Positions 20,832-32,929 of a DNA stretch of 64,000 bases are shown here, piece by piece (the first letter of the stretch is position 1; each line of letters begins with the position of its first letter). The position numbers and the translations under genes are program-made. The notes under the pieces were generated by a model that was given only the letters and a program-made list of their open reading frames with translations, had not been told where the DNA came from and did no database searches. Source of the DNA: Halichondria panicea (taxonomy: Eukaryota; Porifera; Demospongiae; Suberitida; Halichondriidae); NCBI RefSeq assembly GCF_963675165.1, contig NC_087381.1, positions 4,030,001 to 4,094,000 on the forward strand. The letters run 5' to 3'.

Positions 20832-21185
20832 ATGCCTAAAGCATATTCTACACTACTTAGCAAACAGCTATACATCAGCAAAAGGAGAATTGTTAATTTA
20901 TTCAGGACAAGTGGAGCAAAGGCGTTGAGTGATTTTGAAACAGTCCTCCTTAAGAGAGCTCCACCCTATAGGAGTTATGATACAGTACAAAAAGCCAGAT
21001 ATATGTGTGCAGGCCTGACCATTTTGCGTCATAACTCATGCGATCAGACTCGCATCTATGGCAAAAGAATTGGTGTGTTGTCATCGCGTGTCGCGTGGTA
21101 TGGAAGACGCACATTTGTTCAGCGTACTCTACTGCCAATTATTCAACCATTTGATGGACAAAATCCTCGATCTATTGTAGTTTAG
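20832..21185 (+). pseudogene. Internally deleted Tc1/mariner transposase relic (117 codons)
   Basis: The frame starts MPKAYSTLLSKQLYISKR, resembling the N-terminus of Tc1/mariner-type proteins. It ends with RTLLPIIQPFDGQNPRSIVV and a stop. The last words match the stretch just before the second catalytic Asp in such transposases (...PFDG.NPRS.V.LDN), so the protein stops before the active-site residue. The piece lies between the inverted elements A and A'. The middle is shorter than the family norm, suggesting an internal deletion. Confidence 0.5.
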
Positions 21186-21402
21186 TTTTGGACTTGTTTT
21201 TTTTTTTCTACCACCGTATTCCCCCGCACCGTATTCCCCCGCAACACACACACCTAGAATAATTGTAGCTCATGCATTCGATATCGATAGTATGCATGAG
21301 TACATAAGACATGCAGGATAATTTAAGATAATTTAACTAGAATCTAGTATAATGTACACTATAAAATAATCGGAGGTTTCACATAGATAGGAATCTGCTT
21401 AA

Positions 21403-22158
21403 CGGCTTTAGCCGTCATATGACAGCAGCGGTAGTAATAATTTTAAAAAAATCGTTGTGGGCGCTATGTTGGAGCACCAACACATGCGCATTGAGCTGCT
21501 CTTTCACGTGGTATTTTTAATATCTTGCCTCGAGGTACGCTTTGTTCAGTACAGTCGAAAGAAAGGTGACCGTTTGATAATGGCTACAAGATCTTCGTAG
21601 TACAACCTCAGCGAGGTTCTAGGGCAGCTAGACAGTGAGAATAACGCCTTGTTGAGTAAGAGGACAGTGACTGGGATCATACCAAGAGAGGAAACTACTT
21701 TTCAGAGGTCAAGCTATAAATATAGAGCCGGAGGAACCAAAATCCTGGACGTTGTAAGTTACTATGGATTATCATAATTATGTCTGGATAGCTAGTCTAT
21801 TAGTACACAAGTGGACATCATGAGCCACCATTGAACTTGTAAACCTGTGTGTAGGTGAAGAAAACGTTTCCCGGGAAAATGCCTCGCAGCATGTCACCGT
21901 GAGAACATTGAGAACACTTACTTAGTTACTTCTTCATGCCTTCATACAATATTGTTTATGTACATAATTGTGAAATGTGTAAAAAAAATCGTTAATTAGT
22001 GGGGGGGTGGTCAGTTGCTAGGTAACGATGATGATGTCCCCCAGGATATGGGCTACCTGTAGGAAATAGTTGCAAGTGAATTACAAGTGAATTACAATAT
22101 GCATGGTTCATGAGATATGTATTTTTAAAGAAAGTATTTTGTTTTTTTAATTAAAGGG
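21403..22158. mobile_element. piggyBac-type element, inverted copy A'
   Basis: An inverted, diverged copy of 19889-20790 flanked by TTAA at 21399-21402 and 22159-22162. Each end has lost about 8-9 bp of the terminal repeat: the left starts TTAACGGCTTTAGCCG and the right ends TTAAAGGGTTAA. The transposase recognition sequence is therefore damaged at both ends. On the plus strand near 21579 a short frame (MATRSS, a stop, then YNLSEVLGQLDSENNALL) looks like the acidic N-terminal exon of a transposase. Confidence 0.8.
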
Positions 22159-22241
22159 TTAAGCATTGATTTGTTCGAGTCTCTCTGTTTCTTAAAGTCA
22201 TCTAAACTTATGGCATGCAAATCTATGCAGATTATGCTTAA

Positions 22242-24831
22242 CCCTTTAACCGCCACGGGCCACGATCGTGGCCCGCAATAAGTGATTTTTTTTGCGAAAT
22301 TCTAATTCTGCGATACTTAGGAAGTAGCTCAAACTACGCACTACGCACATCCCTGTATAGAGGAAGAGCTGTAGAATCATGTGCAATTTAGTCTAGAATT
22401 TTCCAAGCCACGTTGCTAGCATCTTACCCTAGCATCTTACCGCACCTTACCGCACGAAGTTTATAGCTATGGCTAGATTGTTTACTTGTGCCGATGTGCT
22501 TGAACAGCTTGAGGACGCGATGTATCCTCTGGTGGGAGAGGGGATAGTAGGATACCTCCCAAAGGCTACCAGCAGACGCTGATGTACTGTCTGGGACTGC
22601 ATGACATGGACCTAGACGGACCAGGACGGTGAAAGTGGGCTGACTATAGTATAGCTAAAATAGACTTAGCAGTAATGAACAGTCTTTATCCACCTTCTCT
22701 CTGATGTCAAGATATAATTATCTTAGCACTGTTACATGTGAAAATCAAGCTTAGTCAAGCCTTTATGCTGATCCATGAAAAAAATTTTTTGGATTTTATC
22801 TCACTGCTGGCCAGGCATTTAAAATGATAAAAACAGGTGGGCGCAATAACCGTGGTTGCTATGGCAACACATGTTTCTACCGGTTTGAGAGAATACCTTC
22901 ACATTGATACTCATAGTTTTCACAGTTTCCGCTGTGGCCGTGTTAACGGAAGCAGCGCGGTGAAGTCATAGTCCACATTCATCATACTGCCATTTCAGTT
23001 CTGTAGTCGGCATCCATAGGTAGGTACAGGTATACAACAGATCACTTGCAATAGCACAGCACTATATCTACCTATTAAAGATGGCTGCCGTCATGTGCTA
23101 GGACTCGGACTCGGACTCATGCATCATCATGCATCGACAGCCACGCTGCATCGACAGCCACGCTTTGTGGTTTAGTGGTTTAGTGGTGTGAGTACTCACT
23201 TCAACATTCAACTTTGAATGTATTCAACCTACTTGAAAAGTACTGTAATTATTTTCTTTAAAAGGGTGCAGTCCATAATATAAATTTTATAGATTACGAT
23301 CTTCGAAGATTATTATGCTCTATTTGTATAGCCTAAACTGGGTGAAAATCTACAGAGAAGAGTACCTCTGTAGGAAGCAAAAAGATGAGATTGTTGTGAT
23401 AGTCGACTACCCTTTTTGTATATAGAGAACTATTGGATTAAAACTTTGCTTTCCAATTATTTGTGGATTTTTATTAGCGATGGATTATTGTATATAATTA
23501 CTGACCTGTTATACATTATGTTCACCACCTTTTCACCTTCACCATTTTTTTACTATTATAAATATTATTTGCCAGTGAACTTATTTGCCAGTTGCCAGTG
23601 AACTTGTTATAATTATAGTGAGGTTGATTGATGAAATCAAACAATAATTATTGCATTATGGTGCATTTTTCGGACGTGGCCTATGTTATATAATTAAAGA
23701 GGGTAGTTTATTTTTAAATTTCGAATAAACTGTGGAGTAGTGGCGTTGAACCTACATTTTCATTTTGTATTACGGAATAATTGCTTGTACTTTATATACG
23801 TATATAATTATAATATGACGTCATATTATTGAACGATTAACCCTTTAACCGTCGGAGTGAAATGTCTGTAAATTCTCTATCGAGAATGCCCATACAACAT
23901 GGTGCAACATGTGTTGCCATAACAACCACGGTTATTGTTATTACGCTCACCCGTTTAAATGCTCGGCCAGTTTAAATGCTCGGCCAGCGGAAATCAAAAA
24001 ATCAAAAAATTTTTTTTTATGTATCGGAGCAATACAACCATATACCAAACCATATACCAATAGAATGCCCATACAACATGGTGCAACATGTGTTGCCATA
24101 ACAATCACGGTTATTACGGGTTATTACGCTCACCCGTTTTTATCATTTTAAATGCTCGGCCAGCGGAAATGGATCAGCCTATCATATGGATCAGGCTATC
24201 ATAATGGTATAAAGGCTTGACTAAGCTTGATTTTCACATGAATGTAACAGTGCTAAGATATCAATTTGAAGTACAATACGTACATGTATTACTATATCAG
24301 TGAACGATCTATGAAATTTACAAGCTCACATAAAGACTGTTCATTACTGCTAATGCTATACTATACTTACTACTGATATTCTAGCTATACTATACTACTT
24401 GCCAGAGTCACATTGCCAGAGTCACACAGTGAGCCCTCTCCTGGTCTTTCACCGTCCTGGTCTAGCGTCTAGGTCCATGCCCAGACAATTCATCAGCGTC
24501 TGGCATAAATCTGGTAGCCTTTGGGAGGTATCCTACTATCCCCTCTCCTTCATAGGCACTGTCATCAACATCTGTCCTCAAGCTGTTCAAGCCATCGGCA
24601 CAAGTAAACCATCGGCACAAGTAAACAACCTAGCCATAACTATAAACTTCGTGCGGTGAGATGCAACATTTTAACATAGCAACGTGGCTTGGAAAATTCT
24701 AGACTAAATTGCACGTGATTCTACACAGGGATTTGCGTAGTTCGAGCTACTTTCTAAGTATCGCAGAATTAGAATTTCACAAAAAAAGTCACTATTGCGG
24801 GCCACGATCGTGGCCCGTGGCGGTTAAAGGG
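22242..24831. mobile_element. TTAA-flanked element B with long inverted arms
   Basis: TTAA at 22238-22241 and 24832-24835. The ends read CCCTTTAACCGCCACGGG and its inverse. Right behind each end is the perfect 18-bp palindrome GGGCCACGATCGTGGCCC. The arms (22242-22895 against about 23850-24831) pair over much of their length. The right arm contains an internal duplication (about 23890-24000 and 24066-24170). A third end-like word, TTAACCCTTTAACCG, sits at 23839-23853, so a second element may be nested. No intact gene. Confidence 0.8.
23168..23245. repeat. Inverted partner of 19698-19778
   Basis: About 80 bp (ending ctacttgaaaagtact) in reverse orientation relative to the copy at 19698-19778, with one 11-bp tandem repeat (ggtttagtggtttagtgg) at its start. 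Confidence 0.8.
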
Positions 24832-24835
24832 TTAA

Positions 24836-25072
24836 TCAAAGTGCGACATGCGATATACATGCATGTGTTCCATTTCTTCAAAACTTCAAATCCGTCATTG
24901 TGCACAAGGATACGCATAATAATATACTGAAATGTTGAAAATTTAATGTTGCTTGTTGTCATTATGTTGAAATGTTGCTTGTTGTCATTATGTTACTGTC
25001 ATTATGACAACTCGTAGTCGTTTTTTGTTGCTATACATGCTAATAATTTGACATAACATATAACATGCACCA
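24836..25072. repeat. Left flank repeat D of the 25-29 kb element
   Basis: The 20-mer tgttactgtcattatgacaa at 24991-25010 recurs in the same orientation at 29631-29650, followed in both places by similar sequence (tgctaat.atttgaca). On the right side the unit is tandem with a period of about 240 bp. The large element at 25073-29444 appears to have landed in this repeat. Confidence 0.6.
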
Positions 25073-28000
25073 CACAGAGAAAAAAGATGTGCTAATTTAG
25101 CACGGAAAACCGAACGTCTCCAGTTTTAGCACGTTTGCACATGATGTGCTAAACTGGCACATGTGCTAAATTCTGATGTGCTGAAACAGCTGTGCTGATT
25201 GTATTGTGCTAAATCAATTTCAAACATTAAACAACAATAAAAACAACAATACATCAATACAGTATTGATGATGATATACAAAAAAGGTTTTTTAAACATA
25301 GTTAGTTAACCATAGCAAGTCTGCACTCAGTTCACTGCAATTGTAAGATACTGCCTTTGACTGCGTGAAGTAGAAAAATATGTCACATAAAGCCATAACC
25401 AAGTATAAGAATAATTAAAGTGCGCATAGATTAGGTACATACCATCAGTCATAGCATGCATGAACAAAGTATGCTAATGAAACTTAAAATTATTATAGGG
25501 CGAAATAAGAAAAGCCTTTGCTGTGATCTATGACAAATGCCGAGTGCATGAAAAAGTACATGAACCAAAAGCAAAGAATTGTAGCTACAGAAAGAGTCCT
25601 ATAACACAATAAGAACAAGAGGAAGAGTACGACACTCAAATAACTCAAATAGACTGTACACAGGAGGCAAACTCACTATTGCATGTAACTTGAGATACAA
25701 CAATAACAATAACAATGCTGATAAGGAAAAGCAATGAATAAAATTAGTGGTAACCTCACTAACGTATTCATCCATCATCGCTAAGATTTACAGTTTATAC
25801 AACAGCATGTGATTGTGACGTAGGTTAGACGTAGGTTAGACAGAATGCTTACTACTGCTTAGTGGAGTTGCGTACTCTTCCTAATGAACTCTTAGTAAGT
25901 CGTTTTTACGCACAATTAAGTTTGCGAGACTATGATAATGCAAATGAGTTCTTGTTGTGCTATTATAGAGCAGCATCAATATTCGGGCCCATCAATTATC
26001 TCCTATAGAGAGCATATAGAGAGCAGATTGAGAAGTTGTCTTCCGACAATACTCATTGTAAGGGTTTACTCATTGTAAGGGTTAAACAACAAATATAATC
26101 CAAAGCTTAACACGAAAGTTGCGTTGTCCTATATAAATATATTGATAGAATTGTTAGCTTAAGAAGAACAGCTATACAGCTGCAAGGCCGGCAGACAATA
26201 TGCTACAGGTGGCAGTATAGATTTGCATTAATTAGGAGGGTGTGTGGCAATCGAAAATCGTTTGCGCGTAAGGATATTGGGATTTCCGTAGCAGCAACTT
26301 TTAACACTTACAAAGTGGTAAATATAAAGTCCCCGTTACATACACTGATAGAGTACATACACTGATAGAGCGCAAATTAAACGCTAAAAAGGACGCTCAA
26401 GATAAGAGCTTTTTTCTGTTGTTACATTTTACTTTGGCCACCCATGCAGCTATGGTTATCACGACATTTTGCAGCTTGCTAGCTTTGCTACATGTAAGTT
26501 AGCTATATAGCAGTTATGCTAAGATTATAGTGCAGTCAATGGTGCGTTCTATTCTTTGTTAGATCTATGTAAAACTATAGGCTTATAGCTAAGCATAATT
26601 TAGCTTGGTATAACCGTTACTAGAGGATTGTCGCTATGCATTCAAAAACACAGCACACCGCATTTGTAATTTGCAATGGTAATAGCAACGGTACAGTAAA
26701 ATACGCACTATTAAAACGGAAACGCTTTAAACGTACTACGTGCACAGAATGGGATCATTTATTATAATTATTAACCGCTATATACGTATAATTATAGGCA
26801 GATAGCTATACTTTAGAGGGGCTTTAAGTCAGTGTTGCTTTTTGGGCAAAGCCACTATACCTAAAACATTGTGGCAATACAGCAGCATAATAATAATACA
26901 TACCTCCAATTGTGTCGATACTTTACAGTGGTCTGGTCATACAAGGGTGTTCAGTATAATGCTCTCTCCAACACGTGTCACTTTCAACATCATTCTGCAA
27001 TTTTTTTTTCACATCAATTCTTACAACAATAATTATAGTATCTCCAAAAAAGTACGACCACCATTTTGAAAGAACTTTAGACGTGAGAGGGAATTGGGTG
27101 TATTTTTGCGAATGGCGTGGTTTCACTCTGTGATTATGTGGCAGTTGGCGTCTGACAACTATAATGTGTACGTGTACGTGAAAAGCAGTAGATCTAGTAT
27201 GTACAATGTATAATAATAATTATAGTAATATTGAAACATAGCATCAAGTATGTACAGCATATAGCTAAGTAGCTAGTCTAGCTACAATACTCGAGGTGAC
27301 TAAGCAGGGTTTTATCTAGTTGGGGGGGGGCCCAGAATGCTCAGCTTCCCCCCCTCAAAACAGAGGGGAAAATAGGAAGAGAAATAGAGGAGAGAGGGAG
27401 TTTGAGTACTAACCCAACATTATCTAGATCGACATGGTCTTTAAGCCAACCATGGCTAAATTAATCATCCTCTAGCAAAGCCAGAGGATGATTAATTGGT
27501 CATCATCTAGTCTTACCACAAATCTATCCATTGCTTTTGTATATAATTAGAACATGTGGTTTCTAGTGTTCTATACACTATAATTAGCTACCAAGTTACA
27601 TGGAGTTGCCTGTCAATGCACATTGCTAAGAGTACATTGCTAGGCACCAACAATAAACAATATAGGGAGGGGGGGTGACCAGAAGTGGGAGTGGCCTAAA
27701 ATTGTTCACACTAGCGCGCAGTTCTATTTCAAACTTCCCCCCTAAACTTTAAATCCTAGATGAAACCCACTAGGATTGTCTCTTTGTTTTGCAAAACGTA
27801 TACTTGCAACGGTAAATTGCAACGCTTTTAGTACAGTTTTAAAATTATAAACGTACTGACGTACTGCATAAATGAACTTATATTGACCGCTTACTGCATC
27901 TATACAATAATAGTGCAACGTACACTATGACAAGTACAGTTGAAAACGGCAGTGGAATGGAACTAAGCTTTATGGGAACTAAGCTTTATGTGTTTAAAAA

Positions 28001-29444
28001 TGTGTTTAAAAATAGCGCTCCGGACATTCACCGGGACCAGAGTAGCCTCACAGTAAACAAGCCAGAACTCAAGCGTGGCTGTATAGTGCGCATGCGATGT
28101 ATCAAGCTTTAAAATGAAACTGTATTTAGCTAGCTTCAATGCATGTGTACAAGGTTTAATTTATACTTCTTAGCTTTTACCCAACTAAGCTTTTTACCAT
28201 TTGAAAATATGTCACAATAATTAACTTTTTTTGTTGCGGCTATCTATCCTAGCTAGCTGTAATAGCTGTAAACGCAGTGCCATGGCATCCAAGTGAAAAT
28301 ACACACACAAACAAACACACTTACTATACCGTCTTTCTTCTAATTACGGTGCCACTAAAGATTTTCAGTGGCGCACAAATAGAACAAGAAAAAACCATAA
28401 CTCTAGTTTGGCACTTATAATATTATTTAGAGTGGTGCTTAGCAACGTAGAGTACTATAGTATAGCTGTTTCAACGAGGCTATCAGATCAGTTGTACATG
28501 TAGCCTCGAATTAAGGATGCGTTCTAATTATGTAAGCGCTAGCAACTAGCCGCTTAATTGTTTGTGAACTTGGCCCTTCAATTAGAGTGGCGCTGTAAGA
28601 AAGACAGTAACTCGTGGTTGGCTTAACTCCAGTTTAATAACTCACTTATTGTGCTATGAAACTTGGGCAATAGGCTTCAATTGGTTTCCACTTTGTTTGA
28701 GCCCCATTCAACCTTTTACTTGCTTGTCCTTCCTGCATATTATATTGTAGAGTTATTACAGGGTGTCATACAGGATTTTGAAGTAGAGGGGGGGAAATAT
28801 AAGGCATTCTTTTAAGCTAAAAAAATCAACTGCATGTTATTTCAATACCCTGGTTAGTATAATTATATGCAGGCTATGGACACTCCAGTCATACAACATT
28901 ACTATTATAATACCTGAATGCAAATTTCAGGGGGGGGGGGGGATTGGAGCCAGAGGGGGATACTCCCCGTGTCCTGGTACAATAATTATTATACGTGCAA
29001 TTACATTGTACAGCATTGTTCAGCATGTTGAGGGAAACTTACCTAGTTCCACAGTTTTGTCAAACAGCTCTTAAACCATGTCTAAACTCAACTTCTTTTT
29101 TTCTTTGTAAGAACAGCAAATTTAAAAAATCTTTGTTGCTATGCAGCTGCAGCTGCACATCTGTTGTACTGCATGCCCTTATTTGGTACTGAAAACAGCA
29201 CGCTGTGCTGAATTAGCATGTGTACCTGTTTCAGCACACCCATTACATTTAGCACAGTCCATTTAGCACATGTAATCGAACATCAAAATTACAAGCTATG
29301 AAAAAGCACACCAATACAAACACATAGGCTGTGCTATATGCCTACGAAACAGCACATGTAGCGTGCTGAATCACTGTTTAGCACACCACGGTGCTAATAT
29401 AGCACACGCTCAGGGTCTAAAACAGCACACCTCTTTTCTCTGTG
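25073..29444. mobile_element. Large element with TGTGCT-rich ends, CACTA-like (non-autonomous)
   Basis: The ends are inverted: CACAGAGAAAAAAGATGTGCT on the left and its near-inverse on the right at 29420-29444. Within about 150 bp of the left end and 260 bp of the right end the word TGTGCT/AGCACA recurs more than a dozen times. Such subterminal arrays are typical of CACTA/EnSpm and some hAT elements. The CACAG start favours CACTA. A clear 3-bp duplication is not seen, only CA on both sides. The 4.1-kb interior holds no gene I can support. Confidence 0.65.
27305..27770. mobile_element. Possible hAT-like MITE
   Basis: The left end reads CAGGGTTTTATCTAG and the right end, reversed, GGGTTTCATCTAGG, about 465 bp apart. 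Both are followed inward by C- or G-rich runs. The flanks share ACTA(A/G)G. Only about 14 bp of terminal repeat is recognisable, so this is tentative. Confidence 0.4.
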
Positions 29445-29760
29445 CATTTCTTACTATGACATAATTGTAAAATTAACAATATAACGTAACTTGACTGGGA
29501 ATTGGTGTAGTAACAGAATTTGTTATAACTTGATAGTGTTGATAGTGTCAAGGTTACACTATACTTAACACATGTGATGGTTATGTTACTAAAATGAAAT
29601 GAATAATGTTATTCTGGCTTAATGACAAAATGTTACTGTCATTATGACAACCCAACATGAACTTTGTACCTGCTAATTTGACAAACTATTTGTTACTGTG
29701 ACATAATTGTATATTTAACAATACAACGTTAACTTGACCAAACAAATTTGATAGTAAAGG
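29445..29760. repeat. Right flank repeat D, two tandem units
   Basis: The words tgacataattgta and ttaacaatataacgt recur about 240 bp apart (29457 and 29698). The 20-mer at 29631-29650 is shared with the left flank of the 25-29 kb element. Confidence 0.6.
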
Positions 29761-29797
29761 GAAGGGAAGGATTGGAAACAGGGATTTCGCGCGGCCC

Positions 29798-30364
29798 ATG
29801 CGTGTCGCACCGGAGGAAGTACAGCTTGGTGCTTTTATATTGGAAATTCTTTGCAAGAATGGCTACTGGGTATATGAGTGTAGTAGTACTACTATGAGTG
29901 TCTCTCCGTGTAAGTTTTACAAAAAGTCACCTAGCTACTATAATCAAGTGTATGGTAGTAGCCTCAACCCGTACCCCATCATGCCCATTTCCTTGTACTT
30001 TTTGCAGCTGCTATGATGACATGTTCCACTTGGCTGGGACGACAGAGTTCAGCCACTCGTCTCACGAGCAACAGTTTTGCTCCACTTTTGTTTCCTCCGT
30101 TGATATGAAGTCCTTTCTGGCAGCGATACTACAATGCTATTGTTCAAATTGGAAAGATTTTTTGAAGGAACTACCCAGTGTGTTGGAGACCGTTTATTCA
30201 ACGAATTGGTGAAGCTGGCAAGTCCAATAGATAAGCAGGACTGTAACAAATCTAAGGTGGCACAGCAAATGATTGGGTCGATGCCATTCCCGTGTAAACT
30301 GTTTGGAGTTACGAAAGCATTTAACAGTAAAACGATGTTTTGCAGACATGCAAGTTCGTTGTAG
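29798..30364 (+). pseudogene. Unrecognised decayed coding region
   Basis: A first frame from the ATG at 29798 (MRVAPEEVQLGAFILEIL) runs to a possible donor near 29908. A possible acceptor (ttttgcag) at 30008 leads to a second open stretch (CYDDMFHLAGTTEF). After a frame shift near 30140 a third stretch follows (LFNELVKLASPIDKQD), ending at 30364. Each piece has a protein-like composition. The opposite strand is also open for 109 codons over 30049-30378, so the strand is uncertain. No family recognised. Confidence 0.25.
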
Positions 30365-30553
30365 GCAATGGCCAACAATTACTAAAAACTATTTGCAAGT
30401 GCTTGGGTAGAGAATTACAAATCTTCAATGAACACGGCACTGAGGAAGAAACTGACTTCCTCTGCGTAGTTAAGGCCCGGGTCTGGCTGTAAATACCAAA
30501 ATTTAACACTATGTTCCAATATACAGTGTATGGCTGCATCAAAATGATCCAAA

Positions 30554-31098
30554 ATGAAGCTCAATGTTTTCTTTTTCCAAAAAACTAATTAGCTTAATTC
30601 AATTATGCTAATTAGCCCCAAAAATGGTGATGACGTCATGCCACTTTTAATAAGAAGAACTACAAATAAGAAGAACTACAAATGCGGACTACAAATGCGG
30701 CCATGAAGATGCTACAAGGCTAGATGAACTTATCATTGCTAGGTACTAATATCCGGCGGTGGAAGAGTAGGAGTCTTGAGCATAGCCTACCTCTAGAGTG
30801 GCTATTGCACATATTGACTTCCCCCGCTGGAAATATAATCATGACAACCTACTCTATCTTTTGAGGGCCTAAACATTTTGAGGGCCTAAACAACTAGTCT
30901 TACCTTGTGCAAGTCCACCGCATTTGTTGCTAAAGATTCTGTACAATAGCTAGCTAAGCAAGTACCTTGGCTTCTTCTTGACACGTGACATCAATTGCAA
31001 TGAATAACATTAATATTGATTATGAATCTCATTAACACTACATAATCTACATCATCTACATTATAATGAATAAAATTAATCTTATCAGTGCCGCCTTA
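30554..31098. repeat. Dispersed repeat E, copy 1 (about 545 bp)
   Basis: Strong similarity in the same orientation to 48778-49266: shared words include tgaagctcaatgttttcttt, gtgatgacgtcatgccactt and gaatctcattaacactaca. Non-coding. The copy here ends cagtgccgccttaag and serves as an unoccupied reference for the insertion site of the 5.8-kb transposon at 49267. Confidence 0.85.
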
Positions 31099-31269
31099 AG
31101 TCTACCCGTGTAGTAAGTATCCTGTACATGTATAGTATTATTATAATGTGTGGCAGATGTGATTGTTGAACTATGATGTAAATATATGTGCTGTTGTATT
31201 ATTCAGTTGTGTTATTAATTCAGTTGTGTTATTAATACTATACTGAACTTAGCTCTAACAACTGCTACA

Positions 31270-32440
31270 TGGTGGCAGCCAATTGAAAAAGCGGACACCT
31301 GGAAAAAAAGATTTGAACAATTTCGAATAGCATCAGGCCTCTCGGGTGGCACGGAGCCTAGACAAGTTAGCACACTATTGTACTGCCTAGGAGAAGATGT
31401 CCTAAACTCTACTAACATCACAGACGCAGACCCATCATACAAGTACGGAGAAATGTAATATTCGAACGAGCCAGATTCAATCACAGAAACCAGCTAGACG
31501 GAGAATCTATTGAGGAATACCTCACAGCTCTTTACTCCTTAGTTGAAAACTGCTGTCAGAACGACTTGAGAAAGCAAGGACGAAGCTGTCGCTATACAAG
31601 GAAAGCGGCCAAGAGTCACCCTTCCTTATCGAGTCCCATACTATGAGTGCGGTAACCACAAGTAGTACCACTATCTCTTCGAGATATCACATTTAAGCTG
31701 GATACTGGAGCAGCTGTCTCAAGAGGAGGCCTACGAGCCCCAGACTGAGTTCTCTATGGACCAGCTAAGCGGTCTCACAACAGACTGTGTTTGTGGTACG
31801 AGGATTATCAGCGTAACTGGTGACATCCGTTCTAAATTTCCGAAAGTGTTCACAGGACTAGGGAACATGGGAGATGAGTATGCTATTAAGATGAGTATGC
31901 TATTAGCTCAAAGATGGGGCTGTACCACAAAATGTAGCATTCCCCAAGGTGAAGGAAGAACTGCTTAGACTCAGAAATCAAAGAGCCCATACAGTGGTGC
32001 TGGTCGTGGTGCCAAGCATGTCGAATCTGTGTGGACCCACTTAACGTCAACGTTAGGAGAGAAGCTTACCCATTCCAAAGGTCGAAGAAACCTTAGCCCA
32101 GCTAGCCGGTGCTAAGATCTTTAGATAGCGGATTCGGATTCTGGCAGATCCCGCTAGCTGAATAATCACTACGTTTATCACACCTCCTTCCACTCCATTG
32201 AGGATCCATGGAGTGGGAAGGAGCCCTGTGTATGATGGACGATGTTCTCGCTCGTCTGGTCGCAGTTATGACACGAATAGAAGCAGCTGGTGTCAACACT
32301 AAATTGTGAGTTAAACAAAAAGCGAGTAAAATTCCTGGGCCACATCATTGATCAAGATGGCATCAGAGCGGGCCCTGACAAAATTGCAGCTATAATCAAT
32401 ATGGAAGCGCTCCCAGAGTTTCCAATGTCCCAGAGTTACA
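31270..32440 (+). pseudogene. Ty3/gypsy retrotransposon, gag to RT part (decayed)
   Basis: Plus-strand scraps in the correct order are a gag start (WKKRFEQFRIASGLSGG), a gag middle (DGESIEEYLTALYSLVEN), protease (ITFKLDTGAAVS near 31690-31720, with the catalytic DTG), pre-RT (KFPKVFTGLGNMGDEY), RT scraps (ICVDPLNVNVRREAYP and GFWQIPLAE) and thumb-like KFLGHIIDQDGIRAGPDKIA. Frame shifts, stops and deletions are many. The bases tggtggcagcc at 31270 may be the primer site after a 5' LTR, whose start I cannot fix. The frame stops at ...NVPEL, where the CACTA element begins, and resumes at 44566. Confidence 0.8.
32438..32440. repeat. 3-bp target duplication (aca), left copy
   Basis: aca at 32438-32440 and again at 44563-44565, directly outside the CACAGC ends. 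Three-bp duplications are the rule for CACTA/EnSpm elements. Confidence 0.85.
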
Positions 32441-32640
32441 CACAGCAAAAGCGCTAGTCATAAACGGGCAACGTGCACGCACACGGGGTATTATACGGGT
32501 CCGTTAACGTATAATACGAAACCCACGCACTCCCGTAATGGGACCACTTTAACGGCACCTTGTAACGGTAGCCGTCTTTTGCACGTCCCTGGCCGTTCTT
32601 CTCCCGTAGCAAGACTCTAACTAACCGTGAACTTCACCGT
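32441..32640. repeat. CACTA left end: terminal and subterminal repeats
   Basis: The CACAGCAAAA terminus is followed by repeated ACGG/CCGT words (for example tacgggtccgttaacg). Such clusters are usually transposase-binding sites. Confidence 0.75.
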
Positions 32641-32929
32641 TAAGCCTAACATTGTAGTTTACCGTCTCTGTGTCGTCTTGAATTTTGCTAGATCTATATT
32701 TAGAACAATTATTATTAAATACTGAATTTAATCATGCAGTTCAAAGTGCAAGAACACTGAAGATCAAGAATGGATGTAAATTGAAACACAAGCTACAAGA
32801 CGAAGACTAATAAAATAAGACAATATCACAAGTTATAAGTTCATTACTCTGTATTCCAAGATTGTTTGTGGTGTATACTACTGTTGTTACTGCCTCATGA
32901 GATTTTAGCAAAGTATCTACAAAGCTGGA

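Noticed and set aside
28931-28943. Run of G (about 12-13) as a possible G-quadruplex
   Set aside because: A single run cannot be distinguished from slippage, and there are no spaced G-tracts around it.
30049-30378. 109-codon minus-strand frame (MLAIAYNELACLQNIVL...)
   Set aside because: Overlaps plus-strand pieces with splice signals. Neither strand has a recognised motif, so I kept only the plus-strand pieces at low confidence.
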